From a virus, in the IMG/VR virus record IMGVR_UViG_3300028392_000001, positions 1-63,171 of that record: 63,171 nucleotides of DNA; one strand, written 5' to 3'. The notes beneath the pieces are model-generated. The model saw nothing but the letters and a program-made list of their open reading frames with translations. It was not told the DNA's origin and made no database searches. This document shows positions 26,298 to 33,852 of this stretch, piece after piece. The position numbers and the translations under genes are program-made. How positions within the stretch are numbered: position 1 is the first letter of the stretch; each line of letters opens with the position of its first letter.

Positions 26298-26957
26298 TTA
26301 AAACGGCAAGTCGTCTTCTACGGCTCCAGGAACTGAAGGAGGTGCGGTAAAAGACGGAGCGCTTCCCGGAATTGGAGGAGCTGATGGTGCCGAAGGAGCA
26401 GCAGGAGCTGCTGGCGCTGACGGAGCTGCTGGAGCACCAGCAGGTGCTGAAGGAGTTGCTATCTGATTAGGAGAATAAACAGGCTTCGTAGCAGGAGGCG
26501 CAGCAGCTTGCTCTGCTTGAGCGTTTTTCATTGCTATAATTTGAGCTACTTCCCATTCAGGATTACAAGAGCCTACTTTCTTAGACTTAGCAACGTCGTA
26601 CATGAAGTACGTCTTTCCTGGAGGTTTTCCAAGAAACTGAATTCTCAAATAGTCACCTGGATTAAACACAGATAACTTCTCATCAAGAACCTTGCTTGCA
26701 AAAACAGTAAGCATCTTTCCTTCGTTAGTAAATATGTAGTACCTTACGTACTTGCCATCAGTTCCTGGAAGTGGTCGAGGATTTGTTCCCTCGAATCTTT
26801 TCCCAATAAATCCGAACAGCTCAGGACAAGCCTGCTGATTCCATTTATCTACTTTAACTCCACCGGAAGATGGAGCTTGTTCCCAATCATCGTCTGAGCA
26901 GGTTGGGATAAAGGCAAGTACTGCCATTGCTAATAAGCTAAACTTTCTTTGTTTCAT
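26298..26957 (-). CDS. SSB-like protein with lipoprotein-like N-terminus
   Basis: A 219-residue protein. The core (about residues 35-140) is beta-rich and could be an OB fold. It is followed by an Ala/Pro/Ser linker and the acidic tip EDDLPF, the hallmark of bacterial and phage single-stranded-DNA-binding proteins, where the tip recruits replication partners. Its neighbours (methyltransferase, primase-helicase) support a replication role. The odd part is the start: MKQRKFSLLAMAVLAFIPTC followed by SDDDW reads as a lipoprotein signal with a Bacteroidota surface-export patch, and fits the signature of the virion proteins. No other good start exists before the core. SSB identity rests on the tip and layout. 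Confidence 0.6.
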   Translation of the reverse strand: MKQRKFSLLAMAVLAFIPTCSDDDWEQAPSSGGVKVDKWNQQACPELFGFIGKRFEGTNPRPLPGTDGKYVRYYIFTNEGKMLTVFASKVLDEKLSVFNPGDYLRIQFLGKPPGKTYFMYDVAKSKKVGSCNPEWEVAQIIAMKNAQAEQAAAPPATKPVYSPNQIATPSAPAGAPAAPSAPAAPAAPSAPSAPPIPGSAPSFTAPPSVPGAVEDDLPF

Positions 26958-26968
26958 CTTTTTTTTGT

Positions 26969-27199
26969 TTAAGGTTGATTAATGTATAGCGTTTTTATTT
27001 TATCGTAGAAGTTATCCAAGTTTACTTGAATTTCTTTTATTTTTTTCAGAACTCTTCCTTGTGCTGCAAGGTTTTTTACTCGCTGAAGTTCTGCAACGTC
27101 TTCATCGGTAGATACAAGATTGTTTGTTGCTTTTACTAAATCAGACAAGTCTTCTAGTAATTTCTCCTTGCCTTGAGGAGGCGTTGTTAAGTTGCTCAT
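26969..27199 (-). CDS. small coiled-coil protein, 76 residues
   Basis: A short helical protein with heptad-like Leu/Val spacing (LLEDLSDLVKATNNLV and later VLKKIKEIQVNLDNFY). It overlaps the end of the methyltransferase gene by 59 bases and precedes the SSB-like gene by 11. Likely co-transcribed with both. Function unknown. Confidence 0.6.
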   Translation of the reverse strand: MSNLTTPPQGKEKLLEDLSDLVKATNNLVSTDEDVAELQRVKNLAAQGRVLKKIKEIQVNLDNFYDKIKTLYINQP

Positions 27200-28022
27200 A
27201 TGAGAATAAAGAGTTTGTTGGTTTATAATTAGTTACAATGACTTCTTGAAGCACTTTCTTTTTGCCATCTTCGGTCTTTCGTCCGTGAGACTTTTTATCT
27301 TTTTCTACAATATAAAAATACTGTCCGTACATCTCTCTTAGCAATTCATCGTCCTCGTAGCTAAGAATAAAGTACCCTTTAAAGTCATAAAGCATATCAC
27401 GAAGATGATAGTGATGAGCTTCTGTAAATCCTCCCGCAAGAAGCTTGTAGTAGCTTTCTGTGCCTATGTAAGGAGGGTCTAAGTAAACAAGAACACCTTC
27501 TCTATTGAATCCACTTATAATATCTTCAAAAGACTTATTTAAAATCTGAACATTTTTAAATCTATTGAATATTGCAGAAACAATCTCACGTTTCTTCTCA
27601 AATATATTTCCGCCATAGGCTCTGATGTCAAAGTTCATTCCACCATTAAATTTAGCTTTAAAGCACAAGCTCATTATGTAAAAATATCTTACTGCATTTT
27701 CCATTTCCATTTCAGGAGAACTGTTATATTCCTTAGTTATGTACTCGTAAAACTTATCGTACCAATGTTCAGATATAACAAGTTCCTGAAGCTGTTGGTC
27801 AAATTCTTCATAACGAGTTCTAACTACATTAAACAGGTTTGACAACATAGGGTTGAAGTCGTTATATACCTCAAACTTTGAAGGAGTCTTGTTCCTGTGA
27901 ATAGAGCCTGTTCCGCCAAAGCACTCTACAAAAACCTCGTGAGGAGGAAAGTGGCTTATTATCCACGGAGCAATAGTATCTTTATTACCCATGTATGAAA
28001 AGAAAGGACTTATCTCTGGCAT
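27141..28022 (-). CDS. dam: DNA N6-adenine methyltransferase (D12 / Dam class)
   Basis: The 293-residue protein has motif I (FVECFGGTGS, about residues 31-40) for S-adenosylmethionine binding and motif IV DPPY (about residue 183, YLDPPYIG), in the order of alpha-class (Dam-like, MethyltransfD12) enzymes. The N-terminal FSYMGNKDTIAPWI is the usual family start. It methylates adenine in DNA, either to protect phage DNA from restriction or to mark it. It is the first gene after a strong promoter (28043-28074). No restriction nuclease lies nearby, so it is an orphan methyltransferase. The symbol reflects family, not proven GATC specificity. Confidence 0.88.
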   Translation of the reverse strand: MPEISPFFSYMGNKDTIAPWIISHFPPHEVFVECFGGTGSIHRNKTPSKFEVYNDFNPMLSNLFNVVRTRYEEFDQQLQELVISEHWYDKFYEYITKEYNSSPEMEMENAVRYFYIMSLCFKAKFNGGMNFDIRAYGGNIFEKKREIVSAIFNRFKNVQILNKSFEDIISGFNREGVLVYLDPPYIGTESYYKLLAGGFTEAHHYHLRDMLYDFKGYFILSYEDDELLREMYGQYFYIVEKDKKSHGRKTEDGKKKVLQEVIVTNYKPTNSLFSYEQLNNASSRQGEITRRLV

Positions 28023-28042
28023 TAGTAATTTTTAATAGTGAG

Positions 28043-28074
28043 CAAATATACGAAAATTACGGGATATTGACAAA
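28043..28074 (-). promoter_or_regulatory. early promoter P1 with operator-like spacer
   Basis: Reading the minus strand: TTTG, 20 bases, TATATTTG, a full match to the Bacteroidota TTTG/TAnnTTTG pattern, 20 bases before the methyltransferase ATG. The spacer holds AATATCCCGTAATTT, an imperfect version of the palindrome AAATTACSGTAATTT found in P2 and P3. Confidence 0.75.
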
Positions 28075-28084
28075 TGAAAATTAT

Positions 28085-28182
28085 CAAAATTTTGCCCGTT
28101 TATTTGCGTTTTAACGTTGTTTAAACGTTCAAATGAACAACAATATAAACGCAAATAAAAACGTTTAAAACGGGTTAAAATG
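28085..28182 (+). repeat. palindromic repeat element, copy D
   Basis: The left arm is TTTTGCCCGTTTATTTGCG then TTTTAACG. The right arm is AAACGCAAATAAAAACG then TTTAAAACGGGTTAAAATG. Both arms contain the TTATTTGCGTTT core in inverted orientation. It fills the gap between minus-strand genes together with promoter P1, leaving a possible 44-codon gene beyond it. Confidence 0.85.
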
Positions 28183-28309
28183 CAAACAAACAAAGAGTAA
28201 AAGTCAATACCCAAACACAAGAATCTTTACAGTCAAAGAAGAAGTAGTCAATGATTTTATCTTCTTTCTGTTTTACTAGATTTATTCCAATTTCTTTTTC
28301 CTTTTCCAT
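28175..28309 (-). CDS. possible small membrane protein, 44 residues
   Basis: A short frame starting MEKEKEIGINLVKQKED, with a charged N-terminal half and a hydrophobic C-terminal segment (CVWVLTFTLCLFAF), like a tail-anchored membrane peptide. It fits the gap after the primase-helicase gene (16 bases), and its stop codon lies in the right arm of repeat copy D. Short and unsupported by homology, so it may be chance. Confidence 0.4.
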   Translation of the reverse strand: MEKEKEIGINLVKQKEDKIIDYFFFDCKDSCVWVLTFTLCLFAF

Positions 28310-28325
28310 GTTTCTTCTTTTTTAT

Positions 28326-30221
28326 TCAGTTGTTACGAGTACTTGTTACAATTTCTACTGCTGCGGGATTAATTTTAGATTCTAATATTACAGAACCTGC
28401 AATCTCAAGAACCTTGTTAAACGTTTTGCCAGAGCCTCTTTTGTTTACAAACCTGAAGTAGAATTTGTCTTCGTAGTAAACAAAGTCATTACGTTCTATA
28501 TTTGACAGTTCAGGGTTGATTATCTTTGACATTGAGAAATAGCTATCGCAGTTGTCAATCATCTTGGTTCCTCCGCGAACAAAAGGAGAACAGTCTCTTT
28601 GGTGATACGAGCACATCGAGTTTGCGTGACTTATTATTACAATAGCAATGTTAAGTTCCTTAGCAATCTCTTTAAGCTTTTTACTGTGAGCAATGGATGA
28701 GCTCAGTTCGTCCTTTTCCATTTTAAGAGAAGCAAAAGAATCTATAACAACAAGTTGAATCTTTCTTCTTGTTTCTGTTTCTCTTCGCCTAACAAGACCC
28801 TTTATATCTTCAGGAGTTAAATCTGATTCTGAAACAAGAGAAAACCTAGAATTAAACATAGACTGAGTTATCTCATAAATACTCTCGATTGACTCTTGAC
28901 TTAAGTTCTTGTCTTTTATTTCCTTTTTAATATCCTCACCTGTTATGTTGCTAATCATCCTCGCAACAAATTCTTTTTCAGTCATCTCGCCATTTATATA
29001 CATACAGTCGTCGCCTTTCCTCGAAGCCTTCATGCAGACAATTTGCGTAAGAAAAGACTTCAATGTTCCGCCACGACCTATAGCGCAGTAGGTGTTGCCA
29101 AGTTCAAAGCCACCATTAAGGTCTTCGTCTACGTCTTCAAAAGTAGTAGAAACGTGTTTTGACTCCATCATTGACTTTATTGATTCCTTTATTCTGTCTT
29201 CAACAGAAGAAACTTGAACAACTTTTGCTGAATTTAAACGTGTGTAACTATATGCCGAATTAATAGAAGTCATAAACTCAACGTCAGAAATAGGGTCTTT
29301 CTGAATATCAACACTAGCAACATCGCAAGCGTACTTTATAAACAGCATTATGTCTTTTACTTCCTGAGTCTTAAGGCTCATGCAAAACAGTCTGAACGCT
29401 TGCTTAAAAAGCATTTCGTTTCTGTTACCATATTGAGGAACCTTAAATAAGCTGGAGTTCTCTTTGAAAGCCTGAAGTCCGTGAATCTTTCCATCAAAAA
29501 GGTCTACGCTTGCTTGGGCTTGAGAAACAGCATATTCAAATAGCTTTGTTAATGGTTCAGAAACAGACGGGTCATACCTGTAATTAACATCAGATTCGCA
29601 GTTGTTTCCAAGTGTCATTATCTTTTCAACTTTACCATCAAGAAGTGTCTGATAGTGAATGTTAACTTTGTAACGACCTGACTTCTCGTGCTTACTTAAA
29701 GGAAACCTAAATATCCTAGTTGTATCGTAAACCTTAGTGTCTATAGCAATTTCGCCTGCAATATTAAGCGCCATTGTCTTGGCAATCTTATTAGTAAGGT
29801 CACTCATGTAAGAAGCAGCACCAAACTTTATAGACGGTATTCCTATGTGAAACCCTTTCTTGCCGGAATAATAGATAACAAACGACTCAAAAGAAAGACC
29901 AAACCTTGTTACAGCATTTCTTATAATTGTAGAAGCCATGCTTGCTGAAACCTTCATGTTGTCAACTTCGCTTGCTCCTTTGTCGTAGTCAATGTCTAGC
30001 CAAAGATACCTCATTCCGTGCTGTCCAACAAAGCCACGAACTGAAGGATTGCCGTTCTCTGTTCTGTTTTCCATTGCGTAGTCAACAATAGACTTGTCAA
30101 AGTAGAATACAGAAGTATATAGCGCACTGTCTCTTTTCTTTGTGGTTAATTCAGAAACAGAAACAAAGTTTCCTCTGTTGTGGACCGAGTTTTCTATAAT
30201 TTCAACGTAGTGTTCCATCAA
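28326..30221 (-). CDS. fused primase-helicase (AEP-like primase plus DnaB/RecA-like ATPase)
   Basis: The 631-residue protein joins two replication activities. The N-terminal part has archaeo-eukaryotic primase motifs: the metal-binding LDIDYD (residues 75-80), SGKKGFHI (119-126) and RIFRFPLSKHEKSG (169-182). The C-terminal part has a Walker A-like GRGGTLKS (382-389), Walker B LVVIDS (490-495) and a later RGGTKMIDN (549-557), typical of DnaB/RadA-like hexameric helicases. It would unwind DNA and make primers at the fork. Its start overlaps the DUF1064-like nuclease stop by four bases. With no phage polymerase seen, it probably loads the host replisome. Confidence 0.85.
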   Translation of the reverse strand: MMEHYVEIIENSVHNRGNFVSVSELTTKKRDSALYTSVFYFDKSIVDYAMENRTENGNPSVRGFVGQHGMRYLWLDIDYDKGASEVDNMKVSASMASTIIRNAVTRFGLSFESFVIYYSGKKGFHIGIPSIKFGAASYMSDLTNKIAKTMALNIAGEIAIDTKVYDTTRIFRFPLSKHEKSGRYKVNIHYQTLLDGKVEKIMTLGNNCESDVNYRYDPSVSEPLTKLFEYAVSQAQASVDLFDGKIHGLQAFKENSSLFKVPQYGNRNEMLFKQAFRLFCMSLKTQEVKDIMLFIKYACDVASVDIQKDPISDVEFMTSINSAYSYTRLNSAKVVQVSSVEDRIKESIKSMMESKHVSTTFEDVDEDLNGGFELGNTYCAIGRGGTLKSFLTQIVCMKASRKGDDCMYINGEMTEKEFVARMISNITGEDIKKEIKDKNLSQESIESIYEITQSMFNSRFSLVSESDLTPEDIKGLVRRRETETRRKIQLVVIDSFASLKMEKDELSSSIAHSKKLKEIAKELNIAIVIISHANSMCSYHQRDCSPFVRGGTKMIDNCDSYFSMSKIINPELSNIERNDFVYYEDKFYFRFVNKRGSGKTFNKVLEIAGSVILESKINPAAVEIVTSTRNN

Positions 30222-30769
30222 AGATTCAGTGTTTGAGAGTTTACAATAATCATGCTTATAATTTTATCAACTTCAGATTTCTTTATTACAGTAAAGTATT
30301 CGTACCTTTCCCTGTATCTGAATTTTAGCATCTTAAACTTAAGATTGAACTCTTCTGTTATAGAACCTTTTGCATCAACTATATATTTATCGTTTATTAA
30401 AAAGTCAACAGTAAGCTGTATGTCTTGTATCTTGGCTCCACGAAGAGAAAAACCTTCCTGCAAAAGAAAAGGAACTTGCCTTTGATAAGATATAATTCCT
30501 TTGTCTGCATAAACGTCGAGCATTTCTGCGCACTTAGCCTCCCAAGTAGAATCGTAGATTGCTCCTCGGTATTCTATCTTTTGAGCATTATACTTGTTAG
30601 GATTAAGTTTTCCTTTAAGCTCAGCTTCTTTATTAAAAAGACTTTGAGGTATTTCAACTTCTCTAGCCTTCAGTGCTGATATGCTCGATTGGATGTTCTC
30701 CAGCTCCTTCGTCAACAACTTCTTCTTTTCCTCCGTCAGGGAACTCTGGGCTTTGAATCTTTTTTGCAT
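30218..30769 (-). CDS. DUF1064-like PD-(D/E)XK nuclease
   Basis: The 183-residue protein has an N-terminal coiled coil (about residues 10-55) followed by a domain resembling the phage DUF1064 family. NKYNAQKIEYRGAIYDSTWE provides the first acidic residue, LTVDFLI the second and IVDAKGS the DxK motif of the PD-(D/E)XK fold. Members are thought to act on branched or recombining DNA. It lies between the primase-helicase and the SNF2 region. The start overlaps the upstream gene by 107 bases; no later Met would keep the domain. Confidence 0.7.
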   Translation of the reverse strand: MQKRFKAQSSLTEEKKKLLTKELENIQSSISALKAREVEIPQSLFNKEAELKGKLNPNKYNAQKIEYRGAIYDSTWEAKCAEMLDVYADKGIISYQRQVPFLLQEGFSLRGAKIQDIQLTVDFLINDKYIVDAKGSITEEFNLKFKMLKFRYRERYEYFTVIKKSEVDKIISMIIVNSQTLNL

Positions 30770-31193
30770 CTTCTAATTGTTTTTTGTAAGCATAAACTTT
30801 ATCACAGTATTTTTTCACAGCCACTAGTCCTCCATTAGCAAAAACATCTTTTAGCTTTTTGAAGTGATTTTCCTGAATAACAGTTTCGATTTTGTATGAT
30901 GAAGTAAGAGAGAACTTGTCAATACTAGCTTTGTTTTTCTCATTAAAAAACTCCATAACATTTCTAACCCAAGCTGCTTCTGCCTGACTGAGGTAGGATT
31001 CTATGTAAATATCTCCTCCTACTTTTAAGATAATGTCTTTGTTAAACCTATGCAAAGGAATACCTGTTCTTTCGGCAACAAGTTCATATCCGTACTTTTT
31101 TTCAAAAGTTCTGATAGCTTTGCCATTTCTATCAAATCTAGGATACTTTGGCAACTTCTCCGCCAACTTCCTCAGCTCTCTGTTCTTGCTCAT
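30663..31193 (-). CDS. unknown replication-region protein, 176 residues
   Basis: A basic N-terminus (MSKNRELRKLAEKLPKYP), a helical middle and an acidic, Gly-rich tail (GGKEEVVDEGAGEHPIE). It overlaps the SNF2 gene end by 56 bases and the nuclease start by 107, so the three are translationally linked. It may be a DNA-binding accessory protein for the helicase or nuclease; nothing in the sequence proves this. Confidence 0.6.
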   Translation of the reverse strand: MSKNRELRKLAEKLPKYPRFDRNGKAIRTFEKKYGYELVAERTGIPLHRFNKDIILKVGGDIYIESYLSQAEAAWVRNVMEFFNEKNKASIDKFSLTSSYKIETVIQENHFKKLKDVFANGGLVAVKKYCDKVYAYKKQLEDAKKIQSPEFPDGGKEEVVDEGAGEHPIEHISTEG

Positions 31194-32898
31194 TTTCTTC
31201 TTGATTGTTGTTTATGTTAAGTAATAATTCTTTAATAGTGGTTTCGTCAAAGTCAAACTCCGGAAGTTTCCTGTCTACAAGCATAGAAACATCTTTGTAT
31301 TTCTTATCAACCATTCCTAGTAGCTTCTCGTCAATAGAACCCTTGCACATTGTATAGTAAATATTTATAGTTGTCTTTCTTCCTATTCGGTGAAGCCTAT
31401 CAATAGCTTGGTCTAGCTCTGCTTGTGTAAAAGGAAAGTTAACAAAGATAACATCAGATATGTTATCATTGGTTATGTTAGTTCCTATTCCTGCGGCACG
31501 AATATTTCCAAGTAAAACCTTTTTATCTGGATTGCTTTTAAACTCATTAAGAATAGTCATTCTGTCACTTATTGGAGTTTTTCCTACAATAACAGAAGAA
31601 GACTCTTTAAAATGAGCGTAAAGCATTTCTATTGGCTCTTTAAAAGAAGTAAATATAACGCACTTTCTAGGTTTCTCAACTCCATCAACCATTACAGTTT
31701 GCTCGCATATTCCTTCAACAAGCTCAATGATGTTCTTTATTTTTGCCTTAGACGTTATTATGTTAAGACGCTGAAGAGCAACCTGAGAGTCTTCTTTCTT
31801 TCTAGACTTGAGCGTTTTCTTGAATTCAAGTAGCTCGAGTTCATACTGTTCTTTGTAGTCTTCAAGTTCGTACCAAAGCTTTATGTATGTTTTGTCGGGA
31901 AGGTCTAGGCATTTTTCTTTTGTTTTTCTTATAAAGAAGTTTGATATACAACGAGAAAGTATTTCTGTGTTTTTACTTCCTGTAACTCTTGAACCCCATC
32001 CCGTATCTTCCTGAGTTGTAAACCTTTTAAGAAACCTATTTCTGTTTTCGCCAAGAACATGACCAGTCATGTTTAAATAGGCAAACATATCTTCGGTTCT
32101 GTTTGGAGCGGCAGTACCTGAAAGTAATGTTAACTTGCAGTCAACCTCGCGAACAAACTGCTTCACAGACTTGCTTGTTTGACTGTCAACATTTTTAACC
32201 TTGTGGCACTCGTCGAGTATTACGTGTCTTATACCTTTGTTCTTGAAGAACTCTACGTTCTTTTTAAACAACTCGTAATTAACTATTATAAACTTTTCTT
32301 TACGAAAAGCAGTCTTTGTTTTTTTACTATCAATGATTGTAATGTTAGCCTCGTTAAAACCCCATTCTACAACAAGGTCTTCAAGCCAATTAAACTTGTT
32401 AGCGCCAGGAGCAACAACCAATGTAGGATATGCTTGCATAACTTCGCTTATCATTGCTGACGTAATTGTTTTGCCCAAGCCTTGTTCAAACGATAGCAGG
32501 TTGTGCTTTCTGTTACAACCCCAATAAAGTCCATCAATCTGATGCTGATAGAATCTTTGTGTTTGAACAAAGTTTTCCTTACAAAACTTTTCAAAGTTAC
32601 CAAGTTCAGTGTCGTATGCTGTTTTTATTTTTGAGAACAACCTGTCGCGCTGTTGTTTAAAGTTTTCTTCAGAACAAAACTTTGGAAAAGAAAGAAGCAT
32701 AAAGTCGTATAAACTTAGTTTGCTTTGAATCCTTATATCGCAATAGTAAAGACCTTCAAAGAAAGAAAGACCTATGGACTTTGCTGTTTCGTGTTCGTCA
32801 GCAGTCCAAGCGTTTTTTCTAAAGAAAACATTATAACCACTCAGTGTTATTCCGTTTGCTATAGACCTAAGGTATGCTATTTGATTTTCGTCAAGCAT
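31138..32898 (-). CDS. SNF2-family helicase/ATPase
   Basis: The 586-residue superfamily 2 ATPase has Walker A QGLGKT (139-144), DECH box (229-232), motif III LLSGTAAPNR, and C-terminal motifs AAGIGTNIT and QAIDRLHRIGR, the arrangement of Snf2/RapA-like translocases. Such enzymes move along double-stranded DNA and remodel protein-DNA complexes, and are standard in the replication modules of large Bacteroidota phages. It lies in a long minus-strand operon with nuclease and primase genes. Confidence 0.88.
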   Translation of the reverse strand: MLDENQIAYLRSIANGITLSGYNVFFRKNAWTADEHETAKSIGLSFFEGLYYCDIRIQSKLSLYDFMLLSFPKFCSEENFKQQRDRLFSKIKTAYDTELGNFEKFCKENFVQTQRFYQHQIDGLYWGCNRKHNLLSFEQGLGKTITSAMISEVMQAYPTLVVAPGANKFNWLEDLVVEWGFNEANITIIDSKKTKTAFRKEKFIIVNYELFKKNVEFFKNKGIRHVILDECHKVKNVDSQTSKSVKQFVREVDCKLTLLSGTAAPNRTEDMFAYLNMTGHVLGENRNRFLKRFTTQEDTGWGSRVTGSKNTEILSRCISNFFIRKTKEKCLDLPDKTYIKLWYELEDYKEQYELELLEFKKTLKSRKKEDSQVALQRLNIITSKAKIKNIIELVEGICEQTVMVDGVEKPRKCVIFTSFKEPIEMLYAHFKESSSVIVGKTPISDRMTILNEFKSNPDKKVLLGNIRAAGIGTNITNDNISDVIFVNFPFTQAELDQAIDRLHRIGRKTTINIYYTMCKGSIDEKLLGMVDKKYKDVSMLVDRKLPEFDFDETTIKELLLNINNNQEENEQEQRAEEVGGEVAKVS

Positions 32899-32899
32899 T

Positions 32900-33277
32900 T
32901 TATACTATTTTCTTCTTTTTTAATTTAGCCTCAAGAGTTTGTATCTGAATTTTCAAATTGTTAACTTCGCCTTTTAACGAAAGGTATTCTTTGTCGTGCT
33001 CAACTTCTCCCTCTATTTTAAGGACACTTCGTATCTTGTCAATAAGACTTTGATACTTGCCTATAAACGCTCCAAGTGTCATAACTGAAATATCAGAAGC
33101 CATCTTTTGCCTTGCTATAATTGCAACGCATCCTCCAAGAGTATTAGAGCTCCCAACAAACTTTTCGTTGTTCATCTCTGTTATTCTTATTACTTCGTAA
33201 CACTCAGGTCTCATCCTGATTTCGTAAGGAGCTATTATTTCGTCCTTTAAAAGTGTTGTTGCTTTGATTCTTGCCAT
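32900..33277 (-). CDS. unknown protein with C-terminal coiled coil, 125 residues
   Basis: The N-terminal 80 residues are mixed; the C-terminal 35 form a clear coiled coil (SLKGEVNNLKIQIQTLEAKL) ending in Lys-rich sequence. It stops two bases before the SNF2 ATG and starts three bases after the next gene upstream, so it is firmly in the operon. Possibly an oligomerising DNA-associated factor. Function unknown. Confidence 0.65.
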   Translation of the reverse strand: MARIKATTLLKDEIIAPYEIRMRPECYEVIRITEMNNEKFVGSSNTLGGCVAIIARQKMASDISVMTLGAFIGKYQSLIDKIRSVLKIEGEVEHDKEYLSLKGEVNNLKIQIQTLEAKLKKKKIV

Positions 33278-33279
33278 TG

Positions 33280-33849
33280 TTATTCTTCGTATATTGTTAT
33301 TTGGTCTGGTTCTGAATTGTCTTCTGTTTTTTCTATTGGAACATAAATTTTATTAAGATTCATGTACTCAATGTATCGAGAAAGCTGTTGTGCGCTTAAG
33401 TCTATTCTGTGTAAAGGAACATCAAATATCTGATAAAGCTTAACTTCCATTCCATTTTCTTTTACCTTTACAAGTGGTTGCTTAATATTCACATTAAGTG
33501 GAACGCTTTTTTCATAGCCTATCATAAATATTTCTGATATTTCATCACAGAAATCCCTCGACATAAAACGAGTAGTGTTCCTGTAGGCTCTTACCTTAAT
33601 AGATGCACTTGGGTCGTTCTCCACAAAGCCAACAAATACTTTTCTAGGGTCAGTTGGGTCTGTAAATATCGAAACAGACATGCCGTCTTTAATGTCAAGT
33701 TGCTTTGTAAGAAACGTAGAGAGATTTACTACTCCTGATTTTCTTATAATCGTAACAGAAGCTCGTTTACTTACAAACTTTTTTACTATTGGTCTTTGTG
33801 TGTTTTTTTCTACAAGACCGTCAACAAATTTCTTTATGTTCTCATCCAT
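33280..33849 (-). CDS. unknown replication-operon protein, 189 residues
   Basis: A beta-rich protein with basic N-terminus (RPIVKKFVSKRASVTIIRKS) and acidic C-terminus. Spacing is three bases to each neighbour in the operon. The mix of a basic face and an acidic tail would suit a nucleic-acid-binding protein, but no family is recognised. Confidence 0.65.
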   Translation of the reverse strand: MDENIKKFVDGLVEKNTQRPIVKKFVSKRASVTIIRKSGVVNLSTFLTKQLDIKDGMSVSIFTDPTDPRKVFVGFVENDPSASIKVRAYRNTTRFMSRDFCDEISEIFMIGYEKSVPLNVNIKQPLVKVKENGMEVKLYQIFDVPLHRIDLSAQQLSRYIEYMNLNKIYVPIEKTEDNSEPDQITIYEE

Positions 33850-33852
33850 AGT

